Both the position numbers and the translations under genes were made by a program. Shown here piece after piece: positions 33,971 to 46,216 of a DNA stretch of 60,000 nucleotides. Every line of letters starts with the position of its first letter. The first letter of the stretch is position 1. The notes under the pieces are model-generated. The model had not been told where the DNA came from. It saw only the letters and a list, made by a program, of their open reading frames with translations, and searched no databases. Origin of the DNA: Antedon mediterranea (lineage: Eukaryota > Echinodermata > Crinoidea > Comatulida > Antedonidae); NCBI RefSeq assembly GCF_964355755.1, contig NC_092678.1, forward strand, positions 12,374,922-12,434,921, given 5' to 3'.

Positions 33971-34692
33971 TTTAAATATAATCCTTAAGCTCTGGCTATA
34001 CTATCAAACTAAATATGATGTGCCCATATTATATAGACATGACGATGTCCACTACGATATTCGGGCATATCACTACCATATTTGGGCACATCACACTTTT
34101 TTTTGTTAAACTAGTTGGGACAGTGTAGACACAGAACTATGTGATCGAAACATAAGTCGGAATTGGACTGATGCGATTGATTTAATTGGGTATTTTTATT
34201 AATTTAATGATTCATTAAAAATTATAATACCGATAAGCGTATGGTATTGATCAATGGTGCAAAAAACCCTGAGAAATAATGGTATAACGCGATTTGGTGA
34301 TAGCTTAGCAATAATACAACCCATATACTATTATTATAAATACCTATTACAAATCCATTCATATAACTTTTCATCGCGAACCGAAAATGTATAAATGTTA
34401 TTCTACAGACAGTAATTATATATTCAAAAGCCATATTATTATTATTATTATCAATACCTAAATGCGATAGTAATAACCACATAAACATAAATTATTCCCA
34501 ATACAAGTTTGTGCGTTTAATTCTAGAAAGAAACGACTGTGCTGACAGGCCATAATGACATAAATCACAAGTAAAGTCCCAATTGTTCACTTGCGTTTTG
34601 ATTGGCCGACCTATTATATTAAATTAATGAAGACTGTTCTTACAACTGTCCAGTCAAAAAGTTACGCGGCGTTTTTTGTAAGGAATATTTCT

Positions 34693-35563
34693 TGTTTAAA
34701 CGGATAATGAGCTAGCGTTTTCAGTCGCCGTATATTACGTACAAATCTTTATTATTGCAGTTAAACCACCCACATCATCACCCTTCCCTCACTGGCATAA
34801 GTAGTGTTGTAAAGCCAGTAGAGGATAGGCCTACAGTGCATCACATGCCCTAAACGCAGAACAACTTTGGTGGGTAGGGTAGGAACCAACTTAAGTATGA
34901 ATTAGCTCTAAGAAACAATTGAAAACCATTAGGCCTACTAATTAAGTTGAGTTAGATAATTTAATATTTATTGACGATTAAATCGAATTTATGATTTGCC
35001 CCGAATAGAGGTGGTTTTCATAAATTGTTTTACATTATATAAACATATACACGTCGTAGTGATGTATCGTTACACGTACTGTACTTTTCAATCGACTAGG
35101 ACGGTGATAGTTTCAACAAAGTATTACATCGCAATGTTTTACTGTGTTTAGTCATGGGGGTATAAATACCTCCATGGTTTAGTGGTATATTATTTGTAAA
35201 ACATGAAAACAATTAATATTTCGTTACTAAATGGATAAAGAATATATTTAAAAATTGTTCCTCTTCCATCCCTCAACCCTAATGTTACATATAAAACACA
35301 AATTAAGTTTGTTTAAATTTGACTTAAACAATTGGTCTCATTTTGTGACAAGTTTCTCTTTCGGAAGTAATTCCCAGGGTCCTAATTTTAGTTGAGTACA
35401 TAAATCACAGTGTCTATTTATCCGTTCCTGTAAACGACATTATTGTCCTGCGGTTCGTACATTTGAAATCGCCAGTTTTTTAACGCTGAAATTATGATGT
35501 ATTCGAGAACCATCTGTGGGCACGACCTAGATGGTACGCGAGCGAAGCGAGCGTACCATCTAG
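34693..35563 (+). mobile_element. HelX copy H3, 3' part
   Basis: Resumes with TTTAAACGGATAATGAGC and runs to the intact terminal hairpin and CTAG (35560-35563), followed by T. Together with the 5' part, the flanks are A and T as expected of a Helitron. A small insertion (near 35153-35180) creates a CATGG...CCATGG palindrome around TATAAATA. Confidence 0.85.
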
Positions 35564-35565
35564 TC

Positions 35566-37371
35566 TGTTGAAATTATGCGCAATAAATGTAAATCCCTTG
35601 TAGGCCTAATAATATTATGGTATCGACCACCAAATTCAACTACTTATCTTTTTGACCACCTACAAAATGTTTAACATAAAATTGAATTAGAAAAGAAAGA
35701 GTTCATGTTGATGGGGGATCAAAATTACGACCTCCTATCTTTCGAACCACATTGTTACACGAAAAGATTAAATGAAATTACTATGAACTTTCAACTCGAG
35801 CCCGTCGTCATACATGAACTTACTCGAATAACTAAAGATAGTTAAACGTTTATTGATGTAATGTTTACCAACGTTTCAAAGGTTTCCCAATCTGGCGTTA
35901 TACATGCTGGTCTTAGTGACCACTCTATGATATATGCTATATGACACGGTAAATAAACAGAAACACAAGTACAAATGTGTTCGAAATTTTAAAAGATTTA
36001 ATGAAAATGACTTTATCTCTGATCTCCAAAGTATAAATTGGAATGAAATTATAAATAGTGGAAATGTGGATGAAAATGATCAACTATTTGAAAATCACCT
36101 TATAAATGTGATTGATAAACAGGGTCCGATGAAAAAACATATAATAAGAAAGAAAAAGGCTCCTTGGCTTGGTAAAAATATTATAAAAAGATGCGAGAAC
36201 GAGATTAATTAAAAAAAATATGTAATATTTCTAAAGATCAAACACTTTGGAAAAAATACCGTAAATGTCGAAATGCATGCAACAAATACATTTTAAAAAG
36301 TAAGTCAGATTTTATTAAAGACAAAATAAACGAAAATAAAAAACATTGAATGTAATAAGACATATCATGCCATCAAATAAGAAAAGTCAACATATTCAAA
36401 GTATTTTTAGGCCGAATGATAATAAAAAATCAACGGATGATAAAGAAATCGGAAATGTCATGAACAATTTTTTTTCAAACGTAGGTCCCAGCAGGTATAA
36501 TATAAACCCAAAAATTGATTATGATGGAGGAGAACCCTTCACAAAAAATGTATTCAATTTTGAACCCATGTCATGTGAATGGGTCTTTAGCTATCTGAGC
36601 AATCTTCTAACAAATAAAGCTACTGGGTTTGACAACTGACCCCATATATTTATAAAATAGCTGCTCAAACGATTTCCCAAATTATTACGCATATTATAAA
36701 TCATTCGTTTACTACATGCTGTTTCCCTACAAATGTGAAAACTGGAAAAGTAAAACGCATATTTAAGAAAGGTGATAACTCGAACCCAAGTAACTATCGT
36801 CGTTTCCATATTACCAGTAATTTCAAACATTATAGTCTTTGATCAACTATATACATAAATATTAATAACCTAATATATGTAAATCAATCTGGTTTTCGTC
36901 CATCGTACTCTACATCTAGCTACAGCACTTGCCAACATTACTGAAAATTGGTACAGTAAAATCGAAGTCTTGAATATACTCGTGCGAAGGCTATAAAGGG
37001 TTTAGTTATGCGTAAACGATGTAGACACATTTTTCAAAATAATATAATATTAAGAAATATTTCAAATAACTTATTAAATTAAAAATAACTTATATTATTT
37101 CACATCTAACTTATTGTAGTGTAATCTGGGGTAATTGTGGCTCGAGCTTTCTAAAAAGAGTACAAACTTTACAAAATAGAACAGCCCGAATCATATTTGG
37201 CCTATCTTGGGACACACCAGGTAAAGATGCACTTCAGCGAGTAAAATATCCTCTCAACTAAAGATGAGTATCAATGTTGCATGTTAATTTATAAAGTTAT
37301 GACATATATCTATCAAATCTGGTTAAACAAAATAATTTAAAATATAACTTTAGAAATAATGATACAAAACA
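35566..37371 (+). pseudogene. LINE ORF2 relic downstream of Helitron H3
   Basis: Fragments of a protein related to the intact ORF2 at 27371-30400: VGLIILWYRPPNSTTYLFDH, a GDxNYDLL block with a stop, SGVIHAGLSDHSMIYAI, KKAPWLGKNIIKR, VIRHIMPSNKKS, LTNKATGFDN, GFRPSYSTS-like sequence, then a jump over the RT core to CSSSFLKRVQTLQNRTARI. Numerous frameshifts, plus a deletion of the catalytic palm. It starts right after the H3 CTAG and ends where HelX fragment H7 begins. It is plausibly the 3' portion of the LINE whose 5' part ends at 25631, with about 57 residues missing between. Confidence 0.85.
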
Positions 37372-37571
37372 TCCCTATTTGGGGCAAATCTTTGAGCCTC
37401 AATTCGTTTTATATCACTAATTATCTAACTAAACTTAATTAGTAAACAGGGTTACGTTAGGTGGTAAAAATCAGTACCGAACGTATGAACCAACTTTATA
37501 TACCATCGAGTAAACATTCTAGAAGTAACGCGCAATTAACCCAATTTTGTCCTTACGTAAATTTATATAGA
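37372..37571 (-). mobile_element. HelX fragment H7 (5' end)
   Basis: The minus strand starts TCTATATAAATTTACG at 37571 and covers the first 200 bp of HelX, ending in CCCCAAATAGGG-like sequence where the LINE relic begins. Confidence 0.75.
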
Positions 37572-37690
37572 CTAGAGTTTGTGTTTTGTATGTAACATTA
37601 AGGTTGATGGTATTGAAATATGAGTTTTCATATTTTATAAATAATATACTACTAATAAAACTTTTTCAATTTAATACTTTGTCACTGTTT
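37572..37690 (-). mobile_element. HelX fragment H8 joined head-to-tail to H7
   Basis: CTAG at 37572-37575 abuts the TC start of H7. Beyond it is HelX interior sequence (GTTTGTGTTTTGTATGTAAC, ATAATATACTACTAA), with the terminal hairpin region deleted. Confidence 0.6.
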
Positions 37691-37865
37691 TGGGTTTGTT
37701 TCTTTTTTTTCATTCACAAAAAAACATAAACATACATAATAAATCATTACAAAACAAAAGAATGGAAATGGGGAATCCTGAAGCACAGCTTATAAGTAGA
37801 AAACCCCTGTTACAAAACAGTATATATAATATATAAATAGAAATATGAAGAAAAGGCACACGGGC

Positions 37866-37960
37866 ATTCAGATATTAACATATTCATTTCACATTCATAT
37901 TTTAACGTATTCATATCTTAACATTCATTTCACATTCATATTTCATTCATTGTCTCTTTG
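37866..37960. repeat. ATTCATATCTTAAC minisatellite, short block
   Basis: About six copies of ATTCATATTTTAAC / ATTCATTTCAC words, the same family as the larger array at 38455. Confidence 0.7.
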
Positions 37961-38454
37961 TCAAGTGGTTGTTTTATGCTTTACATTTTTTTTGTAACTA
38001 TTTATGGGCCTATAAAAATGTGATTTATAAGATTCAATTTTTTAAATTTGTAAATATAATAGAATTTGTAATTATTAATATCATCCTTTGAATTTGAACT
38101 TTGTGCAATTTTTATAGTTTTTTAAGTTTAATTAATTTTACATATATTTTATTGGTGTATAAAAATAATGTGATTATTAATATTAGTCTCTATTTTTTTA
38201 AATTGTAAATATTTAAGAATTTGTAATTATTAATCTTATCTTTTGATCTTTGTGCATTTTTTATAGTAATTTTAAGTTTAATGAATTATACAGTAATTAT
38301 TACTGTTTCATAGGCCTTAATGTGTTTTTTCTTCGTTTAACTTTGTTTTATGTGAATTATCATTTTCATATGTAAGCTCTTCATTTCAACTATGAGTTGT
38401 TTTAAGTCTTTTTATACCGATTAAATAAATAAAAAATAAATAAATAAAAACTAT
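37961..38454 (+). other. A+T-rich tail-like sequence, possible LINE 3' end
   Basis: Non-coding, with two diverged copies of a TTGTAATTATTAAT...TTTTATAGT segment about 130 bp apart. It ends in an AAAT-repeat tail (TAAATAAATAAAAAATAAAT) as found at the 3' end of some LINEs. It could be the 3' UTR of the plus-strand LINE relic, but this is uncertain. Confidence 0.3.
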
Positions 38455-38925
38455 TTTAACGTATCATTTCACATTCATATATTAACATATTTGTTTCACA
38501 TTCATAACTTAAAGTATTCATATCTTAACATATTCATATTTAAGGTATTCATATCCCACAATATTCATATCTTAACATATTCATACCTCAAGGTATTCAT
38601 ATCTTAACATATTCATATCTTAACTTATTCATATCTAAGGTATTCATATCCCACAATATTCATATCTTAACATATTCATACCTCAAGGTATTCATATCTT
38701 AACATATTCATATCTGAACGTATTCATATCTTAACGTATTCATACCTCAAGGTATTCATATCTTAACGTATTCATACCTCAAGGTATTCATATCTTAACG
38801 TATTCATATCTTAACATATTCATATCCATATTCATATCTTAACGTATTCATATCTTAACGTATTCATATCTTAACGTATTCATATCTTAACATATTCATA
38901 CCTCAAGGTATTCATATCTTAACAA
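38455..38925. repeat. 16-bp minisatellite (ATTCATATCTTAACGT)
   Basis: About 28 tandem units. Two main variants, ATTCATATCTTAACGT and ATTCATACCTCAAGGT, are interspersed in a non-random, higher-order pattern. Confidence 0.92.
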
Positions 38926-38959
38926 GCCTGAGTGCCTGTCTCCAAGGTTTACACAATTT

Positions 38960-40620
38960 AAATTATTTTTAAAGGTTTTACCCCAGACTTCCAAACAATA
39001 TGTAAACTAAGGCAAAACAAATGAATGATATAATTTAAATAAAGCTGATGTATTAAGTAAATGATTGACTTTATAAAGAATTCCAATATTTTTAGAAATG
39101 TTGGAATGAATATAATTCAATATGATACTTCCGATTTAATTTTCTATCAATTATAACTCCTAAAAAACTTTATTTTATATACCTGTTCAATTACAACACC
39201 ACTAATAACTAAATTTGTTGGTTCATAATTATTTTTGCGACTAAACATAATATACTTTGTTTTACTATGGTTCAACGTCAATTTATTTACCTTAAACCAA
39301 GTATCAATTGTTTGAGCTCATCATTAATAATATTACAGATACATTTGCAGGTTCTTACCAGAAAAAAAGTATATTTGTAACATCAGCATAAAGCGTGTAT
39401 TTCATTAGAGAAGAAGCATTACAAATGTCATTAATATATAAAAGGAATAAAGTCTGCCCCAAAATTGATCATGAGGGATGCCACTTAAAATATCTGTTAC
39501 TTCTGAGGTGGTATCACCATGTATTGTTACAAATTTTTTTCTGTTAGAAAGATAATTTTGGATCAATATTGGCAATTCCACGAATACCGTAGGCTTCAAG
39601 TTTTGTTTATAGGGATATTGTGGTCGATGGTATCAAACGCCAATCAGTCGCCAGTCAATAAAAATTCCGATTGTATAGTTAGACCTGTCCACCTCTTTAA
39701 GTATATTTTGGAAAAGTGAAGCAATGCATGGCTAGTGGACATATTTTTCCTAAAACCAAGTTTTTCTAATATTTTTGTAAATTGGAGCAACAAGGAGATC
39801 GGCCGATAATTTGAGAAACTACTTTTATCCCTGGCTTTGTAGATAGGAACGATTTTTGCAATCTTAAGTGTATCTGGGAAAATACCAGTCTCAAGCGAAC
39901 GATTAAAAATATGTGTCAATGGCTCACTGATTTTATATATAATGTGTTTAACTACTGACATAGGTACATCATCATGTCCGCTGGAAATTTTAGACTTAAA
40001 TAAGTTCATTTCTGTTATTAACTCTTCTTTGGAAATGACCTCTAAAATAAAAAAAATTTGGAATACCTTTTTTAATATAATCATTGGGACTATCACAACT
40101 TGGACATTGAATTGTTATTTTTATGGCTAGGTTAGGTCCAACGTTACCAAAAAAAATATTGAAACCATTTACAATATTAACAGGATTATCAATAAAATCT
40201 TTTTGCAGATTTCCATAATTTCTTTTTTTAATCAGACAATTGATGATACTACAAGTACCTCTAATATCATTTTGCTTTAACAATAATAAATTATTATAAT
40301 ATAGTTTCTCAGCATTTCTCAGAATATTTGTTATCTTATTTTTGTATCGCTTATACTTATTTAAAGACAGTTGTGTTCGATCTTTTAAAAAAAATTTATA
40401 TAGATTATTCTTCTTTTTACATGCATTAATTAGGCCAGATGTGAACCAGGGTTTTGAATTACTCTTCTGTGTCAATCTAATCTTTTGGGGAGGGAAATAT
40501 TTATTGAATACGGTAGGTGTATAAAATTACCATAGTTTAGATCTTCTTCAATAAATACACTGTTCCAATCAGTGCAACGCAAGTTATTTTTTAAAGCATT
40601 CACTTTAACCTCAGTAAAAT
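38960..40620 (-). pseudogene. CR1-like LINE relic
   Basis: Minus-strand pieces in order: QKSNSKPWFTSGLINACKKK, KYKRYKNKITNILRNAEK, VNGFNIFFGNVGPNLA, FKSKISSGHDDVPMSVVK, FPDTLKIAKIVPIYKA, FSNYRPISLLLQFTKILE, LGFRKNMSTSHALLHF, VTDILSGIPHDQFWGRLYSF and LMTFVMLLL. This is the linker and reverse-transcriptase part of a LINE ORF2. The YADD region is frameshifted and the GxPQGS block has decayed to GIPHDQF. At least four frameshifts. The family is distinct from the intact element at 27-30 kb. The endonuclease is absent upstream of about 40620. Confidence 0.85.
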
Positions 40621-41502
40621 ATCTTTTAGTAATCTATTCATGAGTAGTACTTGGCGTAACATTATGAACTAGTAAGCCAACTTGGCCGCCATGCAATCAA
40701 AATGTTAGTTATACCAATATGTTTGGTGACCCCACTACCATATAATTTGCACCTAAAAACAGAACTCTAGGTGCCTCTTTAGCAGAGATAAGCCTGACAA
40801 GTAAACATTTGGGGTCCGCCATTTTGAAATCTGGCGGCTTTCCCCTGACCAAATTTGTGCAACCCTTCCATTTCATATTTTTGACACCCTAATGAATAAC
40901 TGTGCAAAGTTTCTGAATGTTATCACAATTTGAAAGATTGGTTCACTTAACAGACCTACTATAAATCTATATTCCAGTCACCACATAAATAACCGCTTAT
41001 CATTCATTGACTTGACCAGATCTGAAAATATGTCGGTGAATATTTTTATGTCTATACCAGTGTCACGAACTCCTTTTACGTATGTTTCCGAGCGGTTGAA
41101 AATACTTTAGGAACTCCATTCACTGTAAAAATATATACTTAGTTTTCCCCTAAAAATGGGTGCTACCAGGCTGCCACTAATTAGTGGAGTAAACTCTGAT
41201 TTCCCCCTTTGGGAAATGTTACCCATACGGAAATTTAGGCTAAGAAATGTAAAAGTCATCAGGCCTAGACCAAGCCTATTAGGCGAGGCTGATTACACTT
41301 CATAGTACCCTCGTGCACTGGGCGCATACATACAGAGCAGTGAACTAAACTTAACTAGGCCCAAGGCCTAGGGCCTACTTTTTAAGCTTACCTTATTTTT
41401 CATCTTTTAGTCCGTGACTGATAACACCTACAGCTGTATATTAAACAGTAGGCTTTTCTGATACAAAATAGGTCTTATATGCAAAATAAAACTAATTATT
41501 AA
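40621..41502. other. No gene seen
   Basis: Non-coding. It includes a G+C-richer stretch with GGTCCGCCATTTTGAAATC and a CACTGTAAAAATA word at 41121 that is echoed in inverse orientation at 46207-46218, next to the LTR. Nothing else assignable. Confidence 0.4.
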
Positions 41503-41829
41503 CTAGATTTAATTCGTCACTATGACGAATTATAGGTTATATGCATTGATTTAAATAAAGATAATTGATTTTTAAAAGATATATTGATTGATTGATTTTT
41601 TCAGAATCTTTAATTATTTATAATATATGATAGGACCTTGCTAACCGGTATCACAATCCAATCAAAGATCCATATGCGTATAATGTCATAAACCACATTT
41701 GTTGTTACATAATAATAAAGACATAAGTTGATTTTTATCTAGATTTCATTATAAATCATGTGTATAATCTATACACTAAGAAATAAATTTGAACAAACAA
41801 TACGGATAATAAAAAAAAATCTTATTTCG

Positions 41830-41901
41830 TTTCCCAAGGTGAGACTCGATCTCGGTACCTTGAATGCCATAGACACGAGCACAGACCATCGAGCCATACA
41901 C
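41830..41901 (-). ncRNA. tRNA-like segment, unit 1
   Basis: The minus strand has TATGGCTCGATGGTCTGTGC (A-box-like) and, 40 bp on, GAGATCGAGTCTCACC (B-box-like), in tRNA-like order and spacing. The acceptor ends do not pair well, so this is better read as a tRNA-derived SINE head or pseudogene than a tRNA gene. Confidence 0.35.
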
Positions 41902-43241
41902 AACTGACTAAAAGTTGTAGAAAAATTCCTCCGTGTATTTACTATGCAGTAACCACTTTGGTGCAAATAGATTATTACATACCGAAATGAATTATAATTT
42001 TTTACTATGATGACATCTTTAAAATGTAAACAAATGATGCACTGTCAAACTATATACTTTTAACTTTAATATATGAACTTTTGAAGGAAGAAAGTTAATG
42101 TTAAGTTTGTTATTTTGGCCTAAGAAAATGTCATAATTTGTTTGATTGTCGAAATTATTTTTTTTAAATTTAATATGCAATAATGATGACTTAATCAACT
42201 TTTGTTCTCTTAATTTGATAATAAATCATACATATGATACATACACTTCAAGAAAATGAAATAAAAAATAGGTGTTCCCCTGCATTCTGACGATATATAT
42301 TAATTTTAAAATTTAGCATATTTTCACCATTTTGTTAACTTATACGTGCGTAGCCAGTCACTTTTGACGTGCTCGTATAACGCAATTTCGAGTTGAAACC
42401 TGAATCAAATATGATGATATTATTAAAGAAAGATTGTAAAACAGAAATCTGGCAAAAAGAGTGCGCATTAACGTTTAACGCGCAGTGCGCGTGCAAAAAT
42501 CTGCGCACTCATGGCAATTTTTTAAACGCTTAAAATTGCCTGAAACGTACTCTAATTTCATCGAAAATAAATTTTGACAATTTTAAACATTTTAAGCCCG
42601 CGTACGCAAGCGTTATATGCGCTACGCACGTAATTGTATTGCCATATAATGAAATATGACCTGAAATTTATGAGTACCAAATTTTGTTTAATTGTGATTC
42701 ATGCTTGTGAAGATATGATTACAAACGTGATTTCGTAAAATCGCGCGTAGACCGCGTAATGTTTGATTGCGCACCGTGAAAACATAACCACATCGATTCC
42801 TGGCCATAAGGAATACACTCTGAAAAATTGACTTAGTTACATGAAACTGATATCAAGATAATTGACGGACAAATAGTGCTAAGGAAAGAATAAATAAATA
42901 AACTAGATTTAATTCGTCACTATGACGAATTATAGGTTATATGCATTGATTTAAATAAAGATAATTGATTTTTAAAAGATATATTGATTGATTGATTTTT
43001 TCAGAATCTTTAATTATTTATAATATATGATAGGACCTTGCTAACGCGACCACCGTAGCCGGTATCACAATCCGATCAAAGATCCATATGCGTATAATGT
43101 CATAAACCACATTTGTTGTTACATAATAATAAAGACATAAGTTAATTTTTATCTAGATTTCATTATAAATCATGTGTATAATCTATACACTAAGAAATAA
43201 ATTTGAACAAACAATACGGATAAAAAAAAAAATCTTATTTC

Positions 43242-43315
43242 GTTTCCCAAGGTGAGACTCGATCTCGGTACCTTGAATGCCATAGACACGAGCACAGACC
43301 ATCGAGCCATACACA
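43242..43315 (-). ncRNA. tRNA-like segment, unit 2
   Basis: Copy of the segment at 41830 in the second tandem unit, unchanged across both boxes. Confidence 0.35.
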
Positions 43316-44657
43316 ACTGACTAAAAGTTGTAGAAAAATTCCTCTGTGTATTTACTATGCAGTAACCAGTTTGGTGCAAATAGATTATTACATACCGCAA
43401 TGAATTATAATTTTTTACTATGATGACATCTTTAAAATGTAAACAAATGATGCACTATCACACTATATACTTTTAACTTTAATATATGAACTTTGGAAGG
43501 AAGAAAGTTAATGTTAAGTTTGTTATTTTGGCCTAAGAAAATGTCATAATTTGTTTGATTGTCGAAATTATTTTTTTTTAATTTAATATGCAATTAATGA
43601 TGACTTAATCAACTTTTGTTCTCTTTATTGGATAATAAATCATACATATGATACATACACTTCAAGAAAATGAAATAAAAAATAGGTGTTCCCCTGCATT
43701 CTGACGATATATATTAATTTTAAAATTTAGCATATTTTCACCATTTTGTTAACTTATACGTGCGTAGCCAGTCACTTTTGACGTGCTCGTATAACGCAAT
43801 TTCGAGTTGAAACCTTAATCAAATATGATGATATTATTAAAGAAAGATTGTAAAACAGAAATCCGGCAAAAAGAGTGCGCATTAACGTTTAACGCGCAGT
43901 GCACGTGCAAAAATCTGCGCACTCATGGCAATTTTTTAAACGCTTAAAATTGCCTGAAACGTACTCTAATTTCATCGAAAATAAATTTTGACAATTTTGA
44001 ACATTTTAAGCGCGCGTACGCAAGCGTTATATGCGCTACGCACGTAATTTTATTTCCATATGATGAAATATGACCTGAAATTTATGAGTACCAAATTGTG
44101 TTTAATTGTGATTCATGCTTGTGAAGATATGATTACAAACGTGATTTCGTAAAATCGCGCCTAGACCGCGTAATTTTTGATTACGCATCGTGAAAATATA
44201 ACCACATCGATTCCTGGCCATAAGGAATATACTCTGAAAAATTGACTTAGATAGATGAAACTGATATCAAGATAATTCATGGACAAAATAGTGCTAAGGA
44301 AAGAATAAATAAACTAGATTTAATTCGTCACTATGACGAATTATAGGTTATATGCATTGATAATTAAAATAAAGATAATTGATTTTTAAAAGATATTTTG
44401 ATTCATTGATTTTCTCAGATTCTTTAATTATTTATAATATATGATAGGACCTTGCTAACGCGAATACAATAGCCGGTATTACAATCCGATCAAAGATCCC
44501 TCTGCGTATAATGTCATAAACCACATTTGCTGTTACATAATAATGAAGACATAAGTTATTTTTTATCTAGATTTCATTATAAATCATGTGTATAATATAT
44601 ACACTAAGAAATAAATTTGAACAAACAATACGGTTAATAAAAAAAAAATCTTATTTC

Positions 44658-44730
44658 GTTTCCCAAGGTGAGACTCGATCTCGGTACCTGGAGTGCCATA
44701 GACACGACCACACACCACCGAGCCATACAC
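44658..44730 (-). ncRNA. tRNA-like segment, unit 3
   Basis: Third copy, with several substitutions (GGTACCTGGAGTGCC, CACACCACCG). No sign of selection on the tRNA fold. Confidence 0.3.
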
Positions 44731-45724
44731 AACTGACTAAAAATTGTAGAAAAACTTCCTCCGTGTATTTACTATGCAGTAACCACTTTGGTGCAGATAG
44801 ATTATTACATACCGCAATGAATTATAATTTTTTACTATGATGACATCTCTAAAAATGTACAAAAATGATGCACTGTCAAACTATATACTTTTAACTTTAA
44901 TATATGAACTTTTGAAGGATGAAAGTTAATGTTAAGTTTGTTATTTTGGCCTAAGAAAATGTCATAATTTGTTTGATTGTCGAAATTATTTTTTTAAATT
45001 TAATATGCAATTAATCATGGCTTAATCAACTTTTGTTCCCTTAGTTTAATAATAAATCATACATAAGATACATACACTTCAAGAAAATGAAATAAAAAAT
45101 ATGTGTTCCCGAGCATTCTGACGATCTATATTAATTTTAAAATTTAGCATATTTTCACCATTTTGTTAACTTACACGTGCGTAGCCTGTCACTTTTGACG
45201 TGCTCGTATAAGGCAATTACGCGTTGAAAAGTGAATAAAATATGATGATATTAAAGAAAGGTTGTACAACCGAAATCGGACAAAAAGAGTGCGCATTAAC
45301 GTATAACGCGCAGTGCGCGTGCAAAAGTCTGCGCACTCATGGCAATTTTTTAAACGCTTAAAATTGCCTGAAACGTACTCTAATTTCATCGAAAATAAAT
45401 TTTGACAATTTTGAACATTTCAAGCGCGCGTACGCAAGCGTTATATGCGCTACGCACGTAACTGTATTGCCATATGATGAAATATGACCTGAAATTTATG
45501 AGTACCAAATTTTGTTTAATTGTGATTCATGCTTGTGAAGATATGATTACAAACGTGATTTCGTAAAATCGCGCGTAGACCGCGTAATTTTTGAATACGC
45601 ATCGTGAAAATATAACCACATCGATTCCTGGCCATAAGGAATATACTCTGAAAAATTGACTTAGATAGATGAAACTGATATCAAGATAATTCACGGACAA
45701 AATAGTGCTAAGGAAAGAATAAAT

Positions 45725-45930
45725 AAATAAATAAATAAATAAATAAAGATTTTGACAGAATCAAGAGGTTATATGCATGATAATGCATATAACCTAATAA
45801 ATAAATAAAGATTTTGACAGAATCAAGAGGTTATATGCATGATAATGCATATAACCTAATAAATAAAGAAATAAATAAAGATTTTGACAGAATCAAGAGG
45901 TTATATGCATGATAATGCATATAACCTAAA
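45725..45930. repeat. Triple hairpin repeat, about 60-bp unit
   Basis: Three tandem copies of an AATAAATAAAG-type spacer, then ATTTTGACAGAATCAAG, then the hairpin AGGTTATATGCAT-gata-ATGCATATAACCT (13-bp perfect arms). The hairpin arm word AGGTTATATGCAT also starts each 1.4-kb unit next door (for example near 41532). Confidence 0.93.
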
Positions 45931-46216
45931 AATATGAACTTGTTCCACGCGACAGTCGTCATATCGCATGCTTTCCTCCGCACTTACTTGTGAATCCGGG
46001 TAATCCCCTTTCATAGTGTAACCGTGGGACTTTACCCATGCTGAATGTGTAACTTTATTAGATTACCTCAAAAGAAAGGAATATTATAGTTTCCCACTGT
46101 TGGGTACTCATAATCCTAAAAACTTACACCCAAATTGAAGGAAAAGGAGACCCTACTCCAAGGAGGAAACACATTTACACGAAAATATGGTGTAAAATCC
46201 GAATTATTTTTTACAG
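45931..46216. other. No gene seen
   Basis: Non-coding. It ends with TTTTTTACAGTG next to the LTR, an inverted echo of CACTGTAAAAA at 41121. Confidence 0.4.

Larger units (their letters stand above)
31369..34692. other. 3.3-kb insertion inside HelX copy H3
   Basis: Sequence absent from HelX copies H1, H2 and H6 at this position. It contains a palindromic MITE (32272-32637), a TA microsatellite near 32877 and a region of recurring 50-bp units (32940-33970). No protein-coding gene was recognised. Clear terminal repeats were not found, so its origin (transposon, or host DNA captured or joined by recombination) is open. Confidence 0.6.
41503..45719 (-). repeat. Three tandem 1.4-kb units, possible head-to-tail Helitrons
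   Basis: Units 41503-42902, 42903-44313 and 44314-45719 are near-identical, with small indels. On the minus strand each unit ends with hairpin AATTCGTCA-TAG-TGACGAATT, four bases, then CTAG before T, which is the layout of a Helitron 3' terminus. Each begins near TCTTTCCTTAGCAC, separated from the next CTAG by a short TTTA-repeat. Each unit also holds a tRNA-like segment, a GC-rich stretch with CGCGCAGTGCGCG-type palindromes, and a 210-bp module shared with 7470-7690. Short frames inside are not protein-like. Helitron identity is inferred, because an empty site is lacking. Confidence 0.85.

Noticed and set aside
38455-38925. CRISPR-like spaced repeats
   Set aside because: Units are contiguous 16-bp minisatellite repeats without unique spacers, and the DNA is eukaryotic.
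41769-41966. Repeated 65-76 codon frames in the 1.4-kb tandem units
   Set aside because: They cross the tRNA-like segment and recur only because the units are tandem copies. Not conserved in all three.
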